Notes: generated from the sequence alone by a model not told the origin. A DNA stretch of 55,491 bases from Sphingomonas sp. (GCF_025353885.1 NZ_JANXNX010000102.1:1-55491), one strand, 5' to 3'. Shown: positions 9,600 through 20,075, numbered from the stretch's first letter. Translations and numbers: made by a program.

Positions 9600-10464
9600 T
9601 GCTGTCCACGCGCCATGACGACCCGTCGCGGGCGGTCTTCCCGCGATTTTCGAGCTCGATCAGATGGGCAAGCACTGACCGGCCCGCCGCCGGATACAGC
9701 CGCTTGTCTACGCCCGCGTACATGCGCGGCACCATGTCCTCGATCAGCCGCACGCCTTGTCCGACCAGGCGCAGAATCTGGCCCTCACGTTGTTTGCGAT
9801 GTCCGGCAAGGCCGCGCGCGAAACGCTGGGGGTTGGTGACGGGTTCGCCATGCGCGGGGTAATAGATGGCGTCGGTGCGCGCTATGAGCTTGTCGAGGCT
9901 CGCCATATAGTCCGCCATGTCGCCGTCGGGGGGCGAGACGACGGTGGTCGACCAGCCCATGACGTGATCGCCGGTGAACAGCGCGTCTTCCTCGACCAGC
10001 GCGTAGCAGAGATGGTTGGAGGTATGGCCGGGCGTCGCGACCGCTGCGAGCGTCCAGTCGGGGCCGGTCAGCCGTTCGCCGTCGACCAGCACACGATCGG
10101 GTGCATAATCCGGGTCGAACGATGCGTCGGCGCGGGGGCCGGTGTCGTCGATGGTGAGCGGGGCGCAGCCGATGATCGGAGCTCCGGTTGCGGCACTGAG
10201 CGGGCGGGCGCCGGAGCTATGGTCCCGGTGGGTGTGGGTGCAGACGATCGCGGTGATGCGCGCACCGGTCGTGGCGGTCAGAATGGCGGCGATATGGTCG
10301 GGGTCGGCCGGGCCGGGATCGATGATCGCGACGTCGCCGGTGCCGACGATATAAGTCTGGGTGCCCGTATAGGTGAACGGCGAAGGGTTGGGCGCGAGCA
10401 GGCGGCGGACCAGCGGGCTGAGGGTCTGGGCGATGTCGGTGGCCTGCGGGTCCATGCAGTGCAT
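9592..10464 (-). CDS. MBL-fold hydrolase, LACTB2-like
   Basis: A metallo-beta-lactamase fold protein with the metal motif HxHxDH at residues 77-82 (THTHRDH), a further GHTSNH histidine and GDHVMGW aspartate segment, and a final YYPAHGEPV histidine. The C-terminal 70 residues (RKQREGQILRLV ... LIELENRGK) look like the winged-helix tail of LACTB2-type enzymes, some of which are nucleases. ATG 10464 gives 290 residues; ATG 10455 is equally possible. It is coupled to the DUF4230 gene. Substrate unknown. Confidence 0.82.
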   Translation of the reverse strand: MHCMDPQATDIAQTLSPLVRRLLAPNPSPFTYTGTQTYIVGTGDVAIIDPGPADPDHIAAILTATTGARITAIVCTHTHRDHSSGARPLSAATGAPIIGCAPLTIDDTGPRADASFDPDYAPDRVLVDGERLTGPDWTLAAVATPGHTSNHLCYALVEEDALFTGDHVMGWSTTVVSPPDGDMADYMASLDKLIARTDAIYYPAHGEPVTNPQRFARGLAGHRKQREGQILRLVGQGVRLIEDMVPRMYAGVDKRLYPAAGRSVLAHLIELENRGKTARDGSSWRVDSNA

Positions 10465-10644
10465 GTGGCGTGTGGAGCCGCGGTGTGCAATCCCGCGCCA
10501 ATGTGTCGGGTTTCTTGACACTTCGCGACGGGGTTAATTACGGTTAATCATCGTGGGCCGCGGAAATTGGCGCATTTTGTGAACTGGCACGAGGTGTGCA
10601 TCTATGTCCGCGTCCCAACGGTGGTGTCCCCCACCGAATTGAGT

Positions 10645-10687
10645 GACGGGTCGGTTCCGCTTCCCTGGTCTCGCGAACCGACCCGTC
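10645..10687. repeat. 13-bp perfect inverted repeat downstream of grxD
   Basis: GACGGGTCGGTTC at 10645-10657 pairs with GAACCGACCCGTC at 10675-10687 across a 17-base loop. It lies 41 bases past the grxD stop in the direction of transcription. No T-run follows on either strand, so it is either a non-canonical terminator or mRNA-stabilising hairpin. Confidence 0.7.
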
Positions 10688-10727
10688 CTCGCCCGGACTT
10701 TCCCGCCTTCATCGACAGATCGTCAGG

Positions 10728-11051
10728 TCAGGCCGCCTCGCTCTTTCCAAACAGCGTGTGCAATTCGCCGGCCTCGTACATCTCCATCATGATGTCGCTG
10801 CCGCCGACGAATTCGCCCTTTACATACAGCTGGGGAATGGTCGGCCAGTCGCTATAGTGCTTGATGCCCTGGCGGATGCCCTGATCCTGCAGCACGTCGA
10901 CCGTTTCGTAATCGACGCCAAGATGGTCGAGGATGCTGATTGCCTTGCTGGAAAAGCCGCACTGCGGGAACAGCGGCGTGCCCTTCATGAACAGCACGAC
11001 GTCATTGGTCTTTACGAGATCGGCGATACGCGCCTGGGCTTCGTCGGTCAT
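10728..11051 (-). CDS. grxD: Monothiol glutaredoxin (Grx4 type)
   Basis: A 107-residue monothiol glutaredoxin with the CGFS active site (C31) and the WPTIPQLYVKGEFVGGSDI glutathione-binding segment. Such proteins bind a 2Fe-2S cluster as a dimer or with BolA and take part in iron-sulfur delivery. The adjacent upstream bolA gene, 10 bases away, supports a Grx-BolA partnership. The order DUF1476-bolA-grxD on one strand looks like an operon. Confidence 0.95.
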   Translation of the reverse strand: MTDEAQARIADLVKTNDVVLFMKGTPLFPQCGFSSKAISILDHLGVDYETVDVLQDQGIRQGIKHYSDWPTIPQLYVKGEFVGGSDIMMEMYEAGELHTLFGKSEAA

Positions 11052-11061
11052 GGTTCGGTCC

Positions 11062-11295
11062 TTATCCTGGTACGGCTGTGGTCAGTTGAAGCGCGTGGAG
11101 CACGCCGCCCATGCGGCCACCCAGCGCGGAATATACCGCCTGATGCTGCTTGACGCGCGGCATCCCAGCAAAGCTCGCCGCCGTGACGCGGGCGGCATAA
11201 TGGTCGCCGTCACCCGCCAAGTCGGTGATCTCGACCGCGGCATCGGGGATCGCGGCAACAATCATGGCCTCGATATCGGTGGCCGTCATTGGCAT
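11062..11295 (-). CDS. bolA: BolA family protein
   Basis: A 77-residue BolA-like protein with the core VEITDLAGDGDHYAARVTAASFAGMPRVKQHQ. The second half contains the helix and the conserved histidine (KQHQAVY) used in cluster binding with monothiol glutaredoxins. The ATG at 11295 overlaps the DUF1476 stop as TAATG, so translation is coupled. It is followed by grxD. The second ATG two codons later is a possible alternative start. Confidence 0.92.
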   Translation of the reverse strand: MPMTATDIEAMIVAAIPDAAVEITDLAGDGDHYAARVTAASFAGMPRVKQHQAVYSALGGRMGGVLHALQLTTAVPG

Positions 11296-11618
11296 TATTC
11301 GGACGCCATAAGCTGGCGGCGCGCCTCGACCGTCTTGGCGGACAGGGCTTCGCGAACGGTCGCGTCGTCGGTCTCGACCCCTGCCGCCAGCATGTCGCCC
11401 AACAGCTTGCGGATGACATCGTCGTCGCCCGCTTCCTCGAAATCGGCCTGGACGACGCTGGTCGCGTAGGAGCCGGTTTCCTCAGGGGTCAACTTCATCA
11501 GCTCGGCGGCCCAGACGCCGACCAGCCGATTGCGCCGGGCAGTGATGCGAAAGGCCATGTCCTCGTCACGCGCAAATTTGGTTTCGAACGCGCGCTCGCG
11601 GTCGTCGAATGTGGTCAT
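11295..11618 (-). CDS. DUF1476 protein (ATP synthase zeta-type inhibitor)
   Basis: A 107-residue protein that begins TTFDDRERAFETKFARDED and is almost all helical and charged. This is DUF1476, which in Paracoccus denitrificans is the zeta subunit, an inhibitor of F1-ATPase hydrolysis in alphaproteobacteria. That role is transferred from the family and not shown here; in some non-Paracoccus species its inhibitory effect is weak. It leads the DUF1476-bolA-grxD run through a TAATG overlap. Confidence 0.88.
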   Translation of the reverse strand: MTTFDDRERAFETKFARDEDMAFRITARRNRLVGVWAAELMKLTPEETGSYATSVVQADFEEAGDDDVIRKLLGDMLAAGVETDDATVREALSAKTVEARRQLMASE

Positions 11619-11681
11619 GGCGGCCCTCGTCGCTGTTCAGTCAGGTGCCAGAGATAGGCAGCGCCGCCTGCTTGCGCAATG

Positions 11682-12683
11682 TCAGTCCGCAACCTTGACG
11701 ACCAGCTTGCCGATCGCCTCGCGCCGCGCCAGGCGAGCAATCGCCTCGCCGCCCTGTTCAAAGGGCAGGATGGCGCTGATCACCGGGCTGATCTCGCCGG
11801 TTGCCCACAGTCGGAACAGGCGTGCCATATGGGCGGCGTGTGCCGAAGGTTCGCGCGCGGCGAACGCGCCCCAGAACACGCCGCACACGTCACAACTTTT
11901 CAACAGGGTCAGGTTCAGTGGCAGGCGGGGAATGCCAGCGGGGAAACCGACAACGAGGTAGCGCCCCTCCCACGCGATCGACCGCAAAGCTGGTTCACAA
12001 TAGTCACCACCGACCGCGTCGTAGATGACGTCCGCACCGTTCTTGCCCAGGACGGCCTTGAACTGGTCGGCCAATGCCTTTGACTGATCCTTGTCGAACG
12101 GCGCGCGGCCATAGACGATGGTTTCGTGCGCGCCAGCCGTACGCGCGGCGACGGCTTTTTCCGCGCTGGAAACCGCAGCGACGACGCGCGCGCCAAAGGC
12201 GACGCCTAGTTCGACCGCAGCCAGGCCAACGCCGCCCGCAGCGCCAAGCACCAGCAGGGTCTCCCCCTCTTTCAGGCGCCCGCGATCGACCAGCGCGTGG
12301 ATCGAGGTGGCATAGGTCATCATGAACGCCGCCCCCTCCTCAAAGCTGCGTTCCGTCGGCAGCTTGTAGGCTGAAGTGGCTGCAACCGCGATCTTTTCGA
12401 CCAGCCCGCCATGGCCGGTCACGGCGATCACGCGGTCACCGACGGCAAAGCCGGTGACGCCTTCGCCCAAACCTTCGACCACCCCGGCGATTTCCGAACC
12501 CGGCGCAAAGGGGCGCTGAGGCTTCATCTGATATTTGTCCTCGATGATCAGGACGTCGGGATAATTCATCGCGCACGCCTTCACCGCGACCAGCAACTGG
12601 CCGGGCCCGGCGACCGGCGCGGCGATCTCGCTCATCACCAGCATCTCGGGGCCGCCCACAGTGTTCGACAACAACGCCCTCAT
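11682..12683 (-). CDS. NADPH:quinone oxidoreductase-like, zinc-free MDR family
   Basis: A 333-residue medium-chain reductase. The N-terminal half has NYPDVLIIEDKYQMKPQRPFAPGSEIAG and the nucleotide-binding part has LLVLGAAGGVGLAAVELG followed by ARVVAAVSSAEK, a Rossmann fold. Zinc-binding cysteines are missing, as in the quinone oxidoreductase subgroup. ATG 12683 lies 4 bases after the leuD stop, so it is the last gene of the leuC-MBL-leuD run. A role in leucine synthesis is not expected; linkage may be only transcriptional. Confidence 0.85.
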   Translation of the reverse strand: MRALLSNTVGGPEMLVMSEIAAPVAGPGQLLVAVKACAMNYPDVLIIEDKYQMKPQRPFAPGSEIAGVVEGLGEGVTGFAVGDRVIAVTGHGGLVEKIAVAATSAYKLPTERSFEEGAAFMMTYATSIHALVDRGRLKEGETLLVLGAAGGVGLAAVELGVAFGARVVAAVSSAEKAVAARTAGAHETIVYGRAPFDKDQSKALADQFKAVLGKNGADVIYDAVGGDYCEPALRSIAWEGRYLVVGFPAGIPRLPLNLTLLKSCDVCGVFWGAFAAREPSAHAAHMARLFRLWATGEISPVISAILPFEQGGEAIARLARREAIGKLVVKVAD

Positions 12684-12687
12684 GCCT

Positions 12688-13281
12688 TCAGCCTTTCCTG
12701 CGCAGCCATGGCCGAACGTTGGCCACCACATCCTCATAATTGGTGATTTTCGCCGCGGATGCCAGCGTCAATCCGATCTCGTCGGTGCCGTTCAGCAAAC
12801 ACTCCTTGCGGAACGGATCGATCTCGAAAGTGAACCGATCCTGGAACTGCGTCGTCACCGACTGTTCCTGCAAGTCGATGTGTATCGGATCAGTCAGCGC
12901 GACCTCCATCAACCGGTCGATCGCCGCCTGGGGCAAGACCACGGTCAGGATGCCGTTCTTATAGGCGTTTCCAGAGAATATATCGGAAAAGGACGGTGCG
13001 ATCACCGCCTTTACGCCCATGTCGTCCAGCGCCCATGCCGCATGTTCGCGACTCGACCCGCAGCCGAAATTGTCCCCGGCGATGATCGTCGGAGCACCGG
13101 CATATTCGGGATCGTCGAAGACGTTGCCATCCTCGACCCGGACGTTTTCGAACGCGCCTTGGCCCAGCCCCGAACGCGTCACGGTCTTTAACCATTTGGC
13201 GGGGATGATGACGTCGGTATCGACGTTCTTGCGCCCGAACGGATAGGCGCGCCCATCGATGGTCGTGAGCCGGTCCATCAA
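12688..13281 (-). CDS. leuD: 3-isopropylmalate dehydratase small subunit
   Basis: LeuD pairs with LeuC to isomerise 2- to 3-isopropylmalate. The 197 residues contain [35 protein letters not shown] and the [13 protein letters not shown] segment, all diagnostic of the swivelling aconitase-like domain. Its ATG overlaps the stop of the upstream MBL gene by four bases (ATGA at 13278-13281). It is therefore separated from leuC by an unrelated gene while staying in the same message. Confidence 0.96.
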   Translation of the reverse strand: MMDRLTTIDGRAYPFGRKNVDTDVIIPAKWLKTVTRSGLGQGAFENVRVEDGNVFDDPEYAGAPTIIAGDNFGCGSSREHAAWALDDMGVKAVIAPSFSDIFSGNAYKNGILTVVLPQAAIDRLMEVALTDPIHIDLQEQSVTTQFQDRFTFEIDPFRKECLLNGTDEIGLTLASAAKITNYEDVVANVRPWLRRKG

Positions 13282-14141
13282 TCCGCCGCAGCCGGGAAGG
13301 CGGGCAGCTTTGCCACGTCACGCGGGTCGTGCTGGATGATTGCCACCGCTTTCAACGAGGCGGCCAGCTTGCGGAACCGGTCCATCGAAGCCAGAGAATC
13401 GGCGCGATTGAAGTTAAAGCCGGGCACCCCGCCCATGTCGAGATTTTCGCGGAAGTGCGCAACGTCGCCCGACAGCAGGACCGGACCCGTGTGGGCAAGG
13501 TTGATCAGCAGGCCGTGATGCCCGGGCGTATGGCCCGGCAAGTCGATCATCGTGACGCTGCCGTCGCCAAACACGTCCTTGTCGCCCGAGACGCCCTCGA
13601 CCGCAGCACCGCCGCCGAACCACGGCGCGAGCGGTTTGGCATCGGCCCCGTTGCTGCCCATTTTCAGCGAGTCATAGTCGCCCTGCCCGATCAACAACCG
13701 GGCCTGCGCAAAGCTGGCGGCCTGGCCGATATGGTCGAAATGATAATGGCTGATACCGACAAGCGACACTTGTCCGGGCTTCACGCCGATCGTGGCAAGC
13801 TGTTCGACGATCGACAGGCGCAGGGTCGGGCTCATCGGCTTGGCCACGTCGTTCGGGGTATTCTTGACTGCCAGTGGCAGGCCGGTGTCCCACAGCAAGT
13901 AGCTGGTGCCGTGTTTGACTAGATAGCAACTGGCAACGAGGTCGCGCGACTGGCCGGGATAGGATCGCGTGTCCGAAAAAGCGTTGAGCATGTTCACATG
14001 GACGATACCGCAATCGAGCCGCCACAATTTGTCGGCTGTTGCAGGTGCCGCGACGGCGGAGGGCGCAGGGGCCGCAATGGCGGCGGCCGCGGACAGCAGC
14101 CCGGCGGCAACGGCGACCAGCTTGGCAAATCGTTTCATCAT
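13278..14141 (-). CDS. Secreted MBL-fold hydrolase, N-acyl homoserine lactonase-like
   Basis: A 287-residue protein with a signal peptide ([22 protein letters not shown]). The mature part has the HxHxDH motif at residues 132-137 (HYHFDH), a GHTPGHHG histidine, GDVAHFREN and the final IQHDP. Together with the LWDTGLP entry segment this resembles AHL lactonase-family MBL proteins; substrate specificity is unproven. It is locked between leuC and leuD by ATGA overlaps at both ends, so it is translated with the isopropylmalate dehydratase subunits although it is exported. Confidence 0.82.
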   Translation of the reverse strand: MMKRFAKLVAVAAGLLSAAAAIAAPAPSAVAAPATADKLWRLDCGIVHVNMLNAFSDTRSYPGQSRDLVASCYLVKHGTSYLLWDTGLPLAVKNTPNDVAKPMSPTLRLSIVEQLATIGVKPGQVSLVGISHYHFDHIGQAASFAQARLLIGQGDYDSLKMGSNGADAKPLAPWFGGGAAVEGVSGDKDVFGDGSVTMIDLPGHTPGHHGLLINLAHTGPVLLSGDVAHFRENLDMGGVPGFNFNRADSLASMDRFRKLAASLKAVAIIQHDPRDVAKLPAFPAAAD

Positions 14142-15577
14142 GCTTTCTCCATTAAATCACGAACATCGGTCAGGCGCCCGGTGATCGCCGCCGCCGCCGC
14201 CATCGCGGGTGACAACAGATGGGTGCGCGCCCCCGGCCCTTGCCGTCCGACGAAATTGCGGTTGCTGGTCGAAGCACAGCGTTCGCCGGGCGGAACCTTG
14301 TCGGGGTTCATGCCGAGACACGCCGAACAACCGGGTTCGCGCCATTCCAGACCGGCGTCGATGAAGACGCGGTCCAGGCCCTCCGCCTCGGCCTGGCGCT
14401 TCACCAGCCCCGAACCCGGCACGACGATCGCCCATTTGACGCTGTCCGCCTTGTGGCGACCCTTCAGCACGGCGGCGGCGGCGCGCAGATCCTCGATCCG
14501 GCTGTTCGTGCAACTGCCGATAAAGATATTCTGGACCGGCACATCGGCCATGCGCATGCCCGCGGTCAGCCCCATATAGGCCAGCGACTTGACCGCCGCC
14601 TGCTGCTTGCCGGGATCGGCAAAGCTCATCGGATCGGGAACGACGCCGGTGATCGCCACGACATCCTCCGGGCTGGTCCCCCAGGTGACATTCGGCACGA
14701 TGTCGGCGGCATCGAGGATGATCGTGCTGTCATAGGTTGCGCCTGCGTCGGTCGGCAGGGTTTGCCAATAGGCAAGTGCTGCGTCCCAGTCGGCACCCTG
14801 CGGCGCCATCGGGCGACCCGCGAGATAGGCATAGGTCTTGTCATCGGGGGCAATCAGGCCGGAGCGCGCGCCGCCCTCGATCGCCATATTGCTGACGGTC
14901 AGGCGACCCTCGATGCTGAGGTCGCGGATGACCGAGCCGGTGAATTCGATGACATAGCCCGTGCCGCCCGCCGCGCCGATCCTGCCTATGATGGCGAGCA
15001 CGACGTCTTTCGCGCTGATGCCGAAGCCCAATATGCCATCGACGCGGACTTCCATCGTCTTGGCTGGCTTCAGTTGCAGGGTCTGTGTCGCCAGGACGTG
15101 TTCGACCTCGCTGGTGCCGATGCCGAACGCCAGTGCGCCCAATGCGCCATGGGCTGCGGTATGACTGTCGCCGCAAACGAGCGTGGTGCCGGGAAGCGTG
15201 AACCCTTGTTCGGGGCCGACGACATGAACGATCCCCTGCGCCGCCGCGATCGCGTCAACGTAAGGGACACCGAATTCGGCGACATTGGCCTCAAGCGTCG
15301 CCAGTTGCAGCGCGCTTTCGCGGTCGGCAATCGGCAAGCGCTGGCCATCGGGTCCAACCCGCGGCGTCGTCGGCAGATTATGGTCGGGAACCGCGAGCGT
15401 CAGGTCGGGCCGATGGACCGGACGCCCAGCCAGCCGAAGCCCCTCGAACGCCTGTGGGCTGGTGACCTCATGGACCAGATGCCGATCGATATAGATCAGA
15501 CATGTGCCATCAGGGCGACGTTCGACGACGTGATCGTCCCAGATTTTTTCGTATAATGTTCGGGGTCTGCTGGCCAT
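14138..15577 (-). CDS. leuC: 3-isopropylmalate dehydratase large subunit
   Basis: LeuC carries the 4Fe-4S cluster of isopropylmalate isomerase in leucine synthesis. The 479-residue product begins [17 protein letters not shown] and has [32 protein letters not shown] (only part quoted as [14 protein letters not shown]), [16 protein letters not shown], and [12 protein letters not shown], which supply the cluster cysteines. ATG 15577 is used; the frame is open further upstream but gives non-LeuC sequence. The stop overlaps the MBL start. A leuC-hydrolase-leuD-reductase operon follows. Confidence 0.96.
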   Translation of the reverse strand: MASRPRTLYEKIWDDHVVERRPDGTCLIYIDRHLVHEVTSPQAFEGLRLAGRPVHRPDLTLAVPDHNLPTTPRVGPDGQRLPIADRESALQLATLEANVAEFGVPYVDAIAAAQGIVHVVGPEQGFTLPGTTLVCGDSHTAAHGALGALAFGIGTSEVEHVLATQTLQLKPAKTMEVRVDGILGFGISAKDVVLAIIGRIGAAGGTGYVIEFTGSVIRDLSIEGRLTVSNMAIEGGARSGLIAPDDKTYAYLAGRPMAPQGADWDAALAYWQTLPTDAGATYDSTIILDAADIVPNVTWGTSPEDVVAITGVVPDPMSFADPGKQQAAVKSLAYMGLTAGMRMADVPVQNIFIGSCTNSRIEDLRAAAAVLKGRHKADSVKWAIVVPGSGLVKRQAEAEGLDRVFIDAGLEWREPGCSACLGMNPDKVPPGERCASTSNRNFVGRQGPGARTHLLSPAMAAAAAITGRLTDVRDLMEKA

Positions 15578-15641
15578 GCGGTTCCGTAGCGCGACGAAGG
15601 AGGATTTGCTAGTTTGCGATGTGGTGTGAGGATTGCTTGCG

Positions 15642-16598
15642 TCACTCGCCCCGAGGCTGCCGCCGCGCATGGCGCGCCAGCGCGCCCTCGATAAAGGCAA
15701 CACTATCGTCGAGCACCGGCGCCTTGCCACGGAAAGGCCGAGAGAGCGCCATGACGACGTTCTCGTGGGTCAGCCCATCGTAATTGCGGAACACCACCGG
15801 CGCGCCAACCTTTTTCAGCGCCGCAGTCAAGTTGATCGCATTGCGCGGACGAACCTGGGTATCGTTCGTGGCGGTTACCAGCAGCATCGGGGGCGCGTCG
15901 GGGCGCACGAAGTTGATCGGCTGGGTTTCCATCGGGCGCGGCCACAGGCTCATCGCCTCGATCGCGCGGCCGGTATAGGGGTAAAAGTCATAGGGCCCAC
16001 ACAGCCCGACCGCCGCCTTTACGATATGCGGATCGACGCCCACGGCCTTTAGCCATTGGGTATCGAGCGCCAGCATCGCGACGGTATAGGCCCCTGCGGA
16101 ATGCCCCGAAAAGGCAATCCTGTCGGGGTCGCCGCCAAACCGGGCAACATTATCGCGCGTCCATTTGACGGCCTCCGCGCCATCCTGGAGCATGGCGGGA
16201 AAGTGGATTTGCGGAACCTTACGATAGTCGGGAACGATGACCACGAACCCCTGCGACGCATAGGCGCGCGCGGCAAACCCATAGTCCTGCCGGGTGCCGT
16301 TGACCCAGCCGCCGCCATACCAGAAGATGACCACCGGGCGCGGCGTGGTCGCGTTGCCTACCGGTCGCCACACGTCGAGCGTCTGCCCATGCGTACCAAA
16401 CGCCACCGCCGTGGCGACGCGCCCGGCTCCCGATGACCCATAGCCCCGGTCGAGCGCGTTGAGCATCCCCGGCGGCGAGCAGGCCGAAACGAGGGTGACA
16501 AATATCAACCCGAGGACGACCCGCCATGGCCGGGGATCAACAAATCTAGCATATAATCTTCGCGGGAAGAGGGGCTGGGGTGATCGCGGCGTAAGCAT
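15642..16598 (-). CDS. Alpha/beta hydrolase (BD-FAE/carboxylesterase-like) lipoprotein
   Basis: A 318-residue protein with a hydrophobic N-terminal segment and lipobox LVSAC (C40), suggesting an outer-membrane or periplasmic lipoprotein. The esterase features are an oxyanion motif YGGGW (HGGG-like), nucleophile GHSAG (S167), and plausible acid (TNDTQVRP) and histidine (LTHENV) residues. This resembles the hormone-sensitive-lipase/BD-FAE esterases. Its ATG directly follows the scoB stop, so it may be co-transcribed with scoAB. Substrate unknown. Confidence 0.82.
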   Translation of the reverse strand: MLTPRSPQPLFPRRLYARFVDPRPWRVVLGLIFVTLVSACSPPGMLNALDRGYGSSGAGRVATAVAFGTHGQTLDVWRPVGNATTPRPVVIFWYGGGWVNGTRQDYGFAARAYASQGFVVIVPDYRKVPQIHFPAMLQDGAEAVKWTRDNVARFGGDPDRIAFSGHSAGAYTVAMLALDTQWLKAVGVDPHIVKAAVGLCGPYDFYPYTGRAIEAMSLWPRPMETQPINFVRPDAPPMLLVTATNDTQVRPRNAINLTAALKKVGAPVVFRNYDGLTHENVVMALSRPFRGKAPVLDDSVAFIEGALARHARRQPRGE

Positions 16599-17234
16599 TC
16601 AGGCCGTATAGTGTGCCGTCGTTTTCGCCGCCACCTCTTCGGCGGTTACTCCGGGCGCAGTCTCGATCAGTTTGAACGGGGAGGCGTGGTCGGGGCGCGC
16701 GAACACGGCGAGGTCGGTGACGATCATGTCGACGACATTCTTGCCGGTCAGCGGCAGGGTGCATTCGGGGATGAACTTCGCACTGCCGTCCTTGGCATTG
16801 TGTTCCATCACCACGATAATCTTTTTCACACCGGCGACCAGATCCATCGCGCCGCCCATGCCCTTGATCATCTTGCCGGGAATCATCCAGTTGGCGATGT
16901 CGCCGTTCTCTGCGACCTCCATTGCGCCGAGCACGGTCAGGTCGATGTGACCGCCCCGAATCATGGCAAAGCTGTCCGACGAAGAGAAAAAGGAAGACGA
17001 TGGCAACTGGCTGATCGTCTGTTTGCCCGCGTTGATGAGATCGGCATCGACGTCCTCGTCATAGGGAAACGGGCCGATGCCGAGCATGCCGTTCTCAGAC
17101 TGGAGCGTGACTTCAACGCCTGCCGGAATATGATTGGCAACCAGCGTCGGAATGCCAATGCCCAGGTTGACGTAATAACCGTCCTTCAGTTCGCGAGCGG
17201 CGCGCGCGGCCATTTCGTCGCGGGTCCATGCCAT
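16599..17234 (-). CDS. scoB: 3-oxoacid CoA-transferase subunit B
   Basis: The beta subunit transfers CoA between succinyl-CoA (or a similar donor) and 3-oxoacids such as acetoacetate. The SENG motif with the catalytic glutamate E47 is present ([12 protein letters not shown]), together with [14 protein letters not shown] and the [10 protein letters not shown] segment. The length is 211 residues. The ATG overlaps the scoA stop as TAATG. An oxoadipate CoA-transferase (pcaJ) reading is possible, but no protocatechuate genes are near, so scoB is preferred. Confidence 0.9.
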   Translation of the reverse strand: MAWTRDEMAARAARELKDGYYVNLGIGIPTLVANHIPAGVEVTLQSENGMLGIGPFPYDEDVDADLINAGKQTISQLPSSSFFSSSDSFAMIRGGHIDLTVLGAMEVAENGDIANWMIPGKMIKGMGGAMDLVAGVKKIIVVMEHNAKDGSAKFIPECTLPLTGKNVVDMIVTDLAVFARPDHASPFKLIETAPGVTAEEVAAKTTAHYTA

Positions 17235-17941
17235 TATGCAGCCTCCCTTGCGGTCACGGTTCGGAACTCGATGCGCTTGTCGTAGGGCGCGCCGCAGAGC
17301 AGGCGCTTGATATAGATGCCGGGGACATGGATGGTGTCCGCATCGAGGCTACCGACAGGAACAATCTCTTCGACCTCGGCAACCGTGTGATGGCTGGCGG
17401 TGGCCATCGGCTGGTTGAAGTTGCGCGCGGTCTTGCGAAAGATCAAATTGCCTGCCTCATCGGCCTTCCAGCCCTTGATGATCGACAGGTCGGCGACGAT
17501 GCCGCGCTCCAATATATAGTCCTCGCCGTCGAAATCCTTCACTTCCTTGCCCTCTGCGACCAGCGTTCCAACGCCGGTCTTCGTGTAGAAACCGGGGATG
17601 CCCGCGCCCCCTGCCCGGCAGCGTTCGGCGAGTGTTCCCTGTGGGCTGAATTCGACTTCCAGTTCGCCGCTGAGATACTGGCGTTCGAATTCCTTGTTCT
17701 CGCCGACGTAGGAAGAGATCATTTTCTTGACCTGGCGCGAACGCAGCAACTTGCCAAGGCCGACGCCGTCGATCCCGGCGTTGTTCGAGGCGATGGTCAG
17801 GTCCTTCACCCCGGAAGCCTGGATCGCGTCGATCAAGCGTTCAGGCATTCCCGACAGGCCAAAACCCCCGCAGCAAATCGTCATGCCGTCGTGGAGAAGT
17901 CCTTCGAGGGCAGATGTCGCGTCGGGATAAAGCTTTTTCAT
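17234..17941 (-). CDS. scoA: 3-oxoacid CoA-transferase subunit A
   Basis: The alpha subunit has the CoA-transferase glycine loop [17 protein letters not shown] near residue 25, [15 protein letters not shown], and the [21 protein letters not shown] segment. The length is 235 residues from ATG 17941, where the protein begins [15 protein letters not shown]. The longer open frame upstream is not homologous-looking and runs into the divergent promoter region of the ThDP enzyme. It is coupled to scoB. Confidence 0.9.
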   Translation of the reverse strand: MKKLYPDATSALEGLLHDGMTICCGGFGLSGMPERLIDAIQASGVKDLTIASNNAGIDGVGLGKLLRSRQVKKMISSYVGENKEFERQYLSGELEVEFSPQGTLAERCRAGGAGIPGFYTKTGVGTLVAEGKEVKDFDGEDYILERGIVADLSIIKGWKADEAGNLIFRKTARNFNQPMATASHHTVAEVEEIVPVGSLDADTIHVPGIYIKRLLCGAPYDKRIEFRTVTAREAA

Positions 17942-18076
17942 GAACGGGCGGTCTCCATTATTCGACGCGCTTAACCGCTGGCAATTCCATCGGCAAGCCG
18001 TCGACGGGCTTGCCTGCATTGCATCGGGCGTGGGAGAAGCGCAGCCTGTCAGCCAACTTGAAAACACGGAGAGTTT

Positions 18077-19738
18077 GTGAGCGAAACCTTACGCACAGGC
18101 GGGCGCGTCCTGGTCGATCAGCTGGTGGCCCAAGGGTGCGAACGAATCTTCACCGTGCCGGGAGAATCGTTCTTAGCGGTGCTGGATGCGCTGCACGACA
18201 CGCCTGAAATCCAGACCGTCGTTTGCCGTCAGGAGGGTGGCGTCGGGTTTATGGCCTGTGCCGACGGAACCATGACGAACCGCCCCGGCGTGGCGTTCGT
18301 TACGCGCGGACCGGGGGCGACCAATGCCAGCATCGGCGTTCATGTGGCGATGCAGGATTCGCAGCCGATGATCCTGTTCATCGGCGACGTCGCGCGTGCG
18401 GAACGCCACCGGGAAGGGTTTCAAGAAGTCGATTTCACCGCCATGTTTGCGCCGCTGTGCAAATGGGCGAGCCGGATCGACGATGCCGCGCGCATCCCCG
18501 AATATGTGGCGCGGGCGTATTCGGTGGCGATGTCGGGTCGCCCGGGGCCGGTTGTCCTAGCCCTTCCCGAAGACATGTTGCGCGATGTCGTTGAGGCGGC
18601 AAATCGTCCGCGTGTTGTGCCTGTGGTCCAGCCGGTATGTTCGGGAGCGATGGGCACGTTGATGGCGTTGCTGAAGGACGCCTGCGCGCCAATCGCGATT
18701 GTCGGCGGGGCGGGCTGGGATGCCGGGGCCGCGCATTATTTCGCTGAATTCGCAGGCGCGGTCGGGTTGCCGGTGGCCACTGCGTTCCGGCGGCAGGATG
18801 CGATTGCCAACGACTGCGCGGTGTACGCAGGAAACCTGGGATACGGTCCCAACCCGAAGCTGGTCGAGCGAGTGAAGGCGGCCGATCTGATCATCGCCGT
18901 CGGGGCGCGGCTGGGAGAGGCGACGACCGATGGCTATACGCTGATTACCCCCGACCATCCGGGGCAGTTGCTGGTTCACATCCACCCCGACCCTAACGAA
19001 CTGGGGCGGGTCTATCGCACCGATTTGAGCATCTGTGCGGATATGCGCGAATTTTGCGAAGGCGCGGCGCTGTGGGATCACGACATACTGGCGTTTGCCG
19101 ACGGCGCGCAGGCGCATGCCGACTGGCTGGAATGGGCGACCCCTGCCCCGTTCGACACCCCGTTGGACCTGGGGCAATGCGTCGCCGCGATGCGCGATCG
19201 GCTGCCGGTGGACACGTTCATCTGCAACGGTGCGGGTAATTTTTCGGGGTGGTGGCATCGGTATTGGCGCTATGCCGGGCCGAACTGCCAACTGGCCCCG
19301 ACCGCAGGTGCGATGGGCTATGGCGTCCCGGCGGCGGTAGCGGCGTGCCTGCGGCATCCCGAGCGCAAGGTGGTGGCGTTGGCGGGCGATGGCGACTTCC
19401 TGATGAACGGACAGGAACTGGCGACGGCGGTCCAATATGGCTGTGACCTGCTGGTGCTGGTGATCGACAATGGTGCTTATGGGACGATCCGGATGCACCA
19501 GGAACGTGAATATCCGGCGCGGTTGAGCGGGACGTCTTTACGAAACCCGGATTTTGCCGCTCTTGCCCGGGCATTCGGCGGTTGGGCCGAAACGGTGCAG
19601 GCCACGGCGGATTTCGCACCTGCATTGGACCGGGCAATGGCGCAAACCGGGGTGCGACTTTTGCACATGAAGACGGATGTTGAGCGGATTTCAGCAGGAA
19701 CGACGATCGCGGCCTTGAGGGCGCGATCAATTGGTTAA
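18077..19738 (+). CDS. Thiamine diphosphate-dependent enzyme, acetolactate synthase-like
   Basis: A 553-residue ThDP enzyme of the decarboxylase/acetolactate synthase superfamily. The catalytic glutamate E53 lies in [13 protein letters not shown], and the cofactor motif [12 protein letters not shown] ends with VIDNGAYG. The central domain and C-terminal Pyr/PP arrangement are normal. The start is GTG 18077 with CGGAGAG upstream. No small regulatory subunit follows, so a catabolic or unassigned role is more likely than branched-chain synthesis. It is divergent from scoAB. Confidence 0.85.
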   Translation: MSETLRTGGRVLVDQLVAQGCERIFTVPGESFLAVLDALHDTPEIQTVVCRQEGGVGFMACADGTMTNRPGVAFVTRGPGATNASIGVHVAMQDSQPMILFIGDVARAERHREGFQEVDFTAMFAPLCKWASRIDDAARIPEYVARAYSVAMSGRPGPVVLALPEDMLRDVVEAANRPRVVPVVQPVCSGAMGTLMALLKDACAPIAIVGGAGWDAGAAHYFAEFAGAVGLPVATAFRRQDAIANDCAVYAGNLGYGPNPKLVERVKAADLIIAVGARLGEATTDGYTLITPDHPGQLLVHIHPDPNELGRVYRTDLSICADMREFCEGAALWDHDILAFADGAQAHADWLEWATPAPFDTPLDLGQCVAAMRDRLPVDTFICNGAGNFSGWWHRYWRYAGPNCQLAPTAGAMGYGVPAAVAACLRHPERKVVALAGDGDFLMNGQELATAVQYGCDLLVLVIDNGAYGTIRMHQEREYPARLSGTSLRNPDFAALARAFGGWAETVQATADFAPALDRAMAQTGVRLLHMKTDVERISAGTTIAALRARSIG

Positions 19739-19765
19739 CCTTCCGTCGCCCTGAAAAACGAAAGA

Positions 19766-19791
19766 GGCCGTCCCGGTCGCCCGGGACGGCC
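19766..19791 (-). terminator. Strong hairpin terminator for csbD
   Basis: A perfect 11-bp stem, GGCCGTCCCGG at 19766-19776 with CCGGGACGGCC at 19781-19791, and a 4-base loop. On the minus strand it is followed by CTCTTTCGTTTTT, so it terminates csbD; on the plus strand there is no T-run, but it may also stop the ThDP transcript. Confidence 0.82.
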
Positions 19792-19814
19792 CACTCGCTC
19801 AACCAACAAGCAGC

Positions 19815-19997
19815 TTAGATCTTGTCGTTGAACGCACCTTTGACAGCGCCGACGTCTTTTTGCAGGTCGCCCTTGGCTTCCTGCGCGTCGCCTTCTGCGA
19901 TCAGTTTCTCGTTATCGGTCGCGTCGCCCAATGCGCGCTTTGCCTTGCCAGCCAGCTCGTTGGCGTGGCCTGCAACCTTGTCTGTAAATTCACCCAT
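19815..19997 (-). CDS. CsbD-like stress protein
   Basis: A 60-residue CsbD family protein: GEFTDKVAGHANELAGKAKRA at the start, then an EAKGDLQKDVG second half. The family comprises small, charged, helical proteins often induced under general stress; the biochemical role is unknown. AAGGAG lies 7 bases before the ATG. It stands alone with its own terminator. Confidence 0.9.
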   Translation of the reverse strand: MGEFTDKVAGHANELAGKAKRALGDATDNEKLIAEGDAQEAKGDLQKDVGAVKGAFNDKI

Positions 19998-20075
19998 CGA
20001 AATTCTCCTTTGCGGGGTTCAGATGCTCCGGAGAATATAACGACAGTGGTCCAACCAGGTTCCCGGCGAAACCGA

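Noticed and set aside
10515..10543. Promoter-like TTGACA on the plus strand after the MBL gene start
   Set aside because: The -10 match 17 bases on is poor and no plausible plus-strand gene follows; both neighbours are on the minus strand.
14219..15556. A 445-codon plus-strand frame across leuC
   Set aside because: Antisense to leuC; Arg/Gly-rich without domain features.
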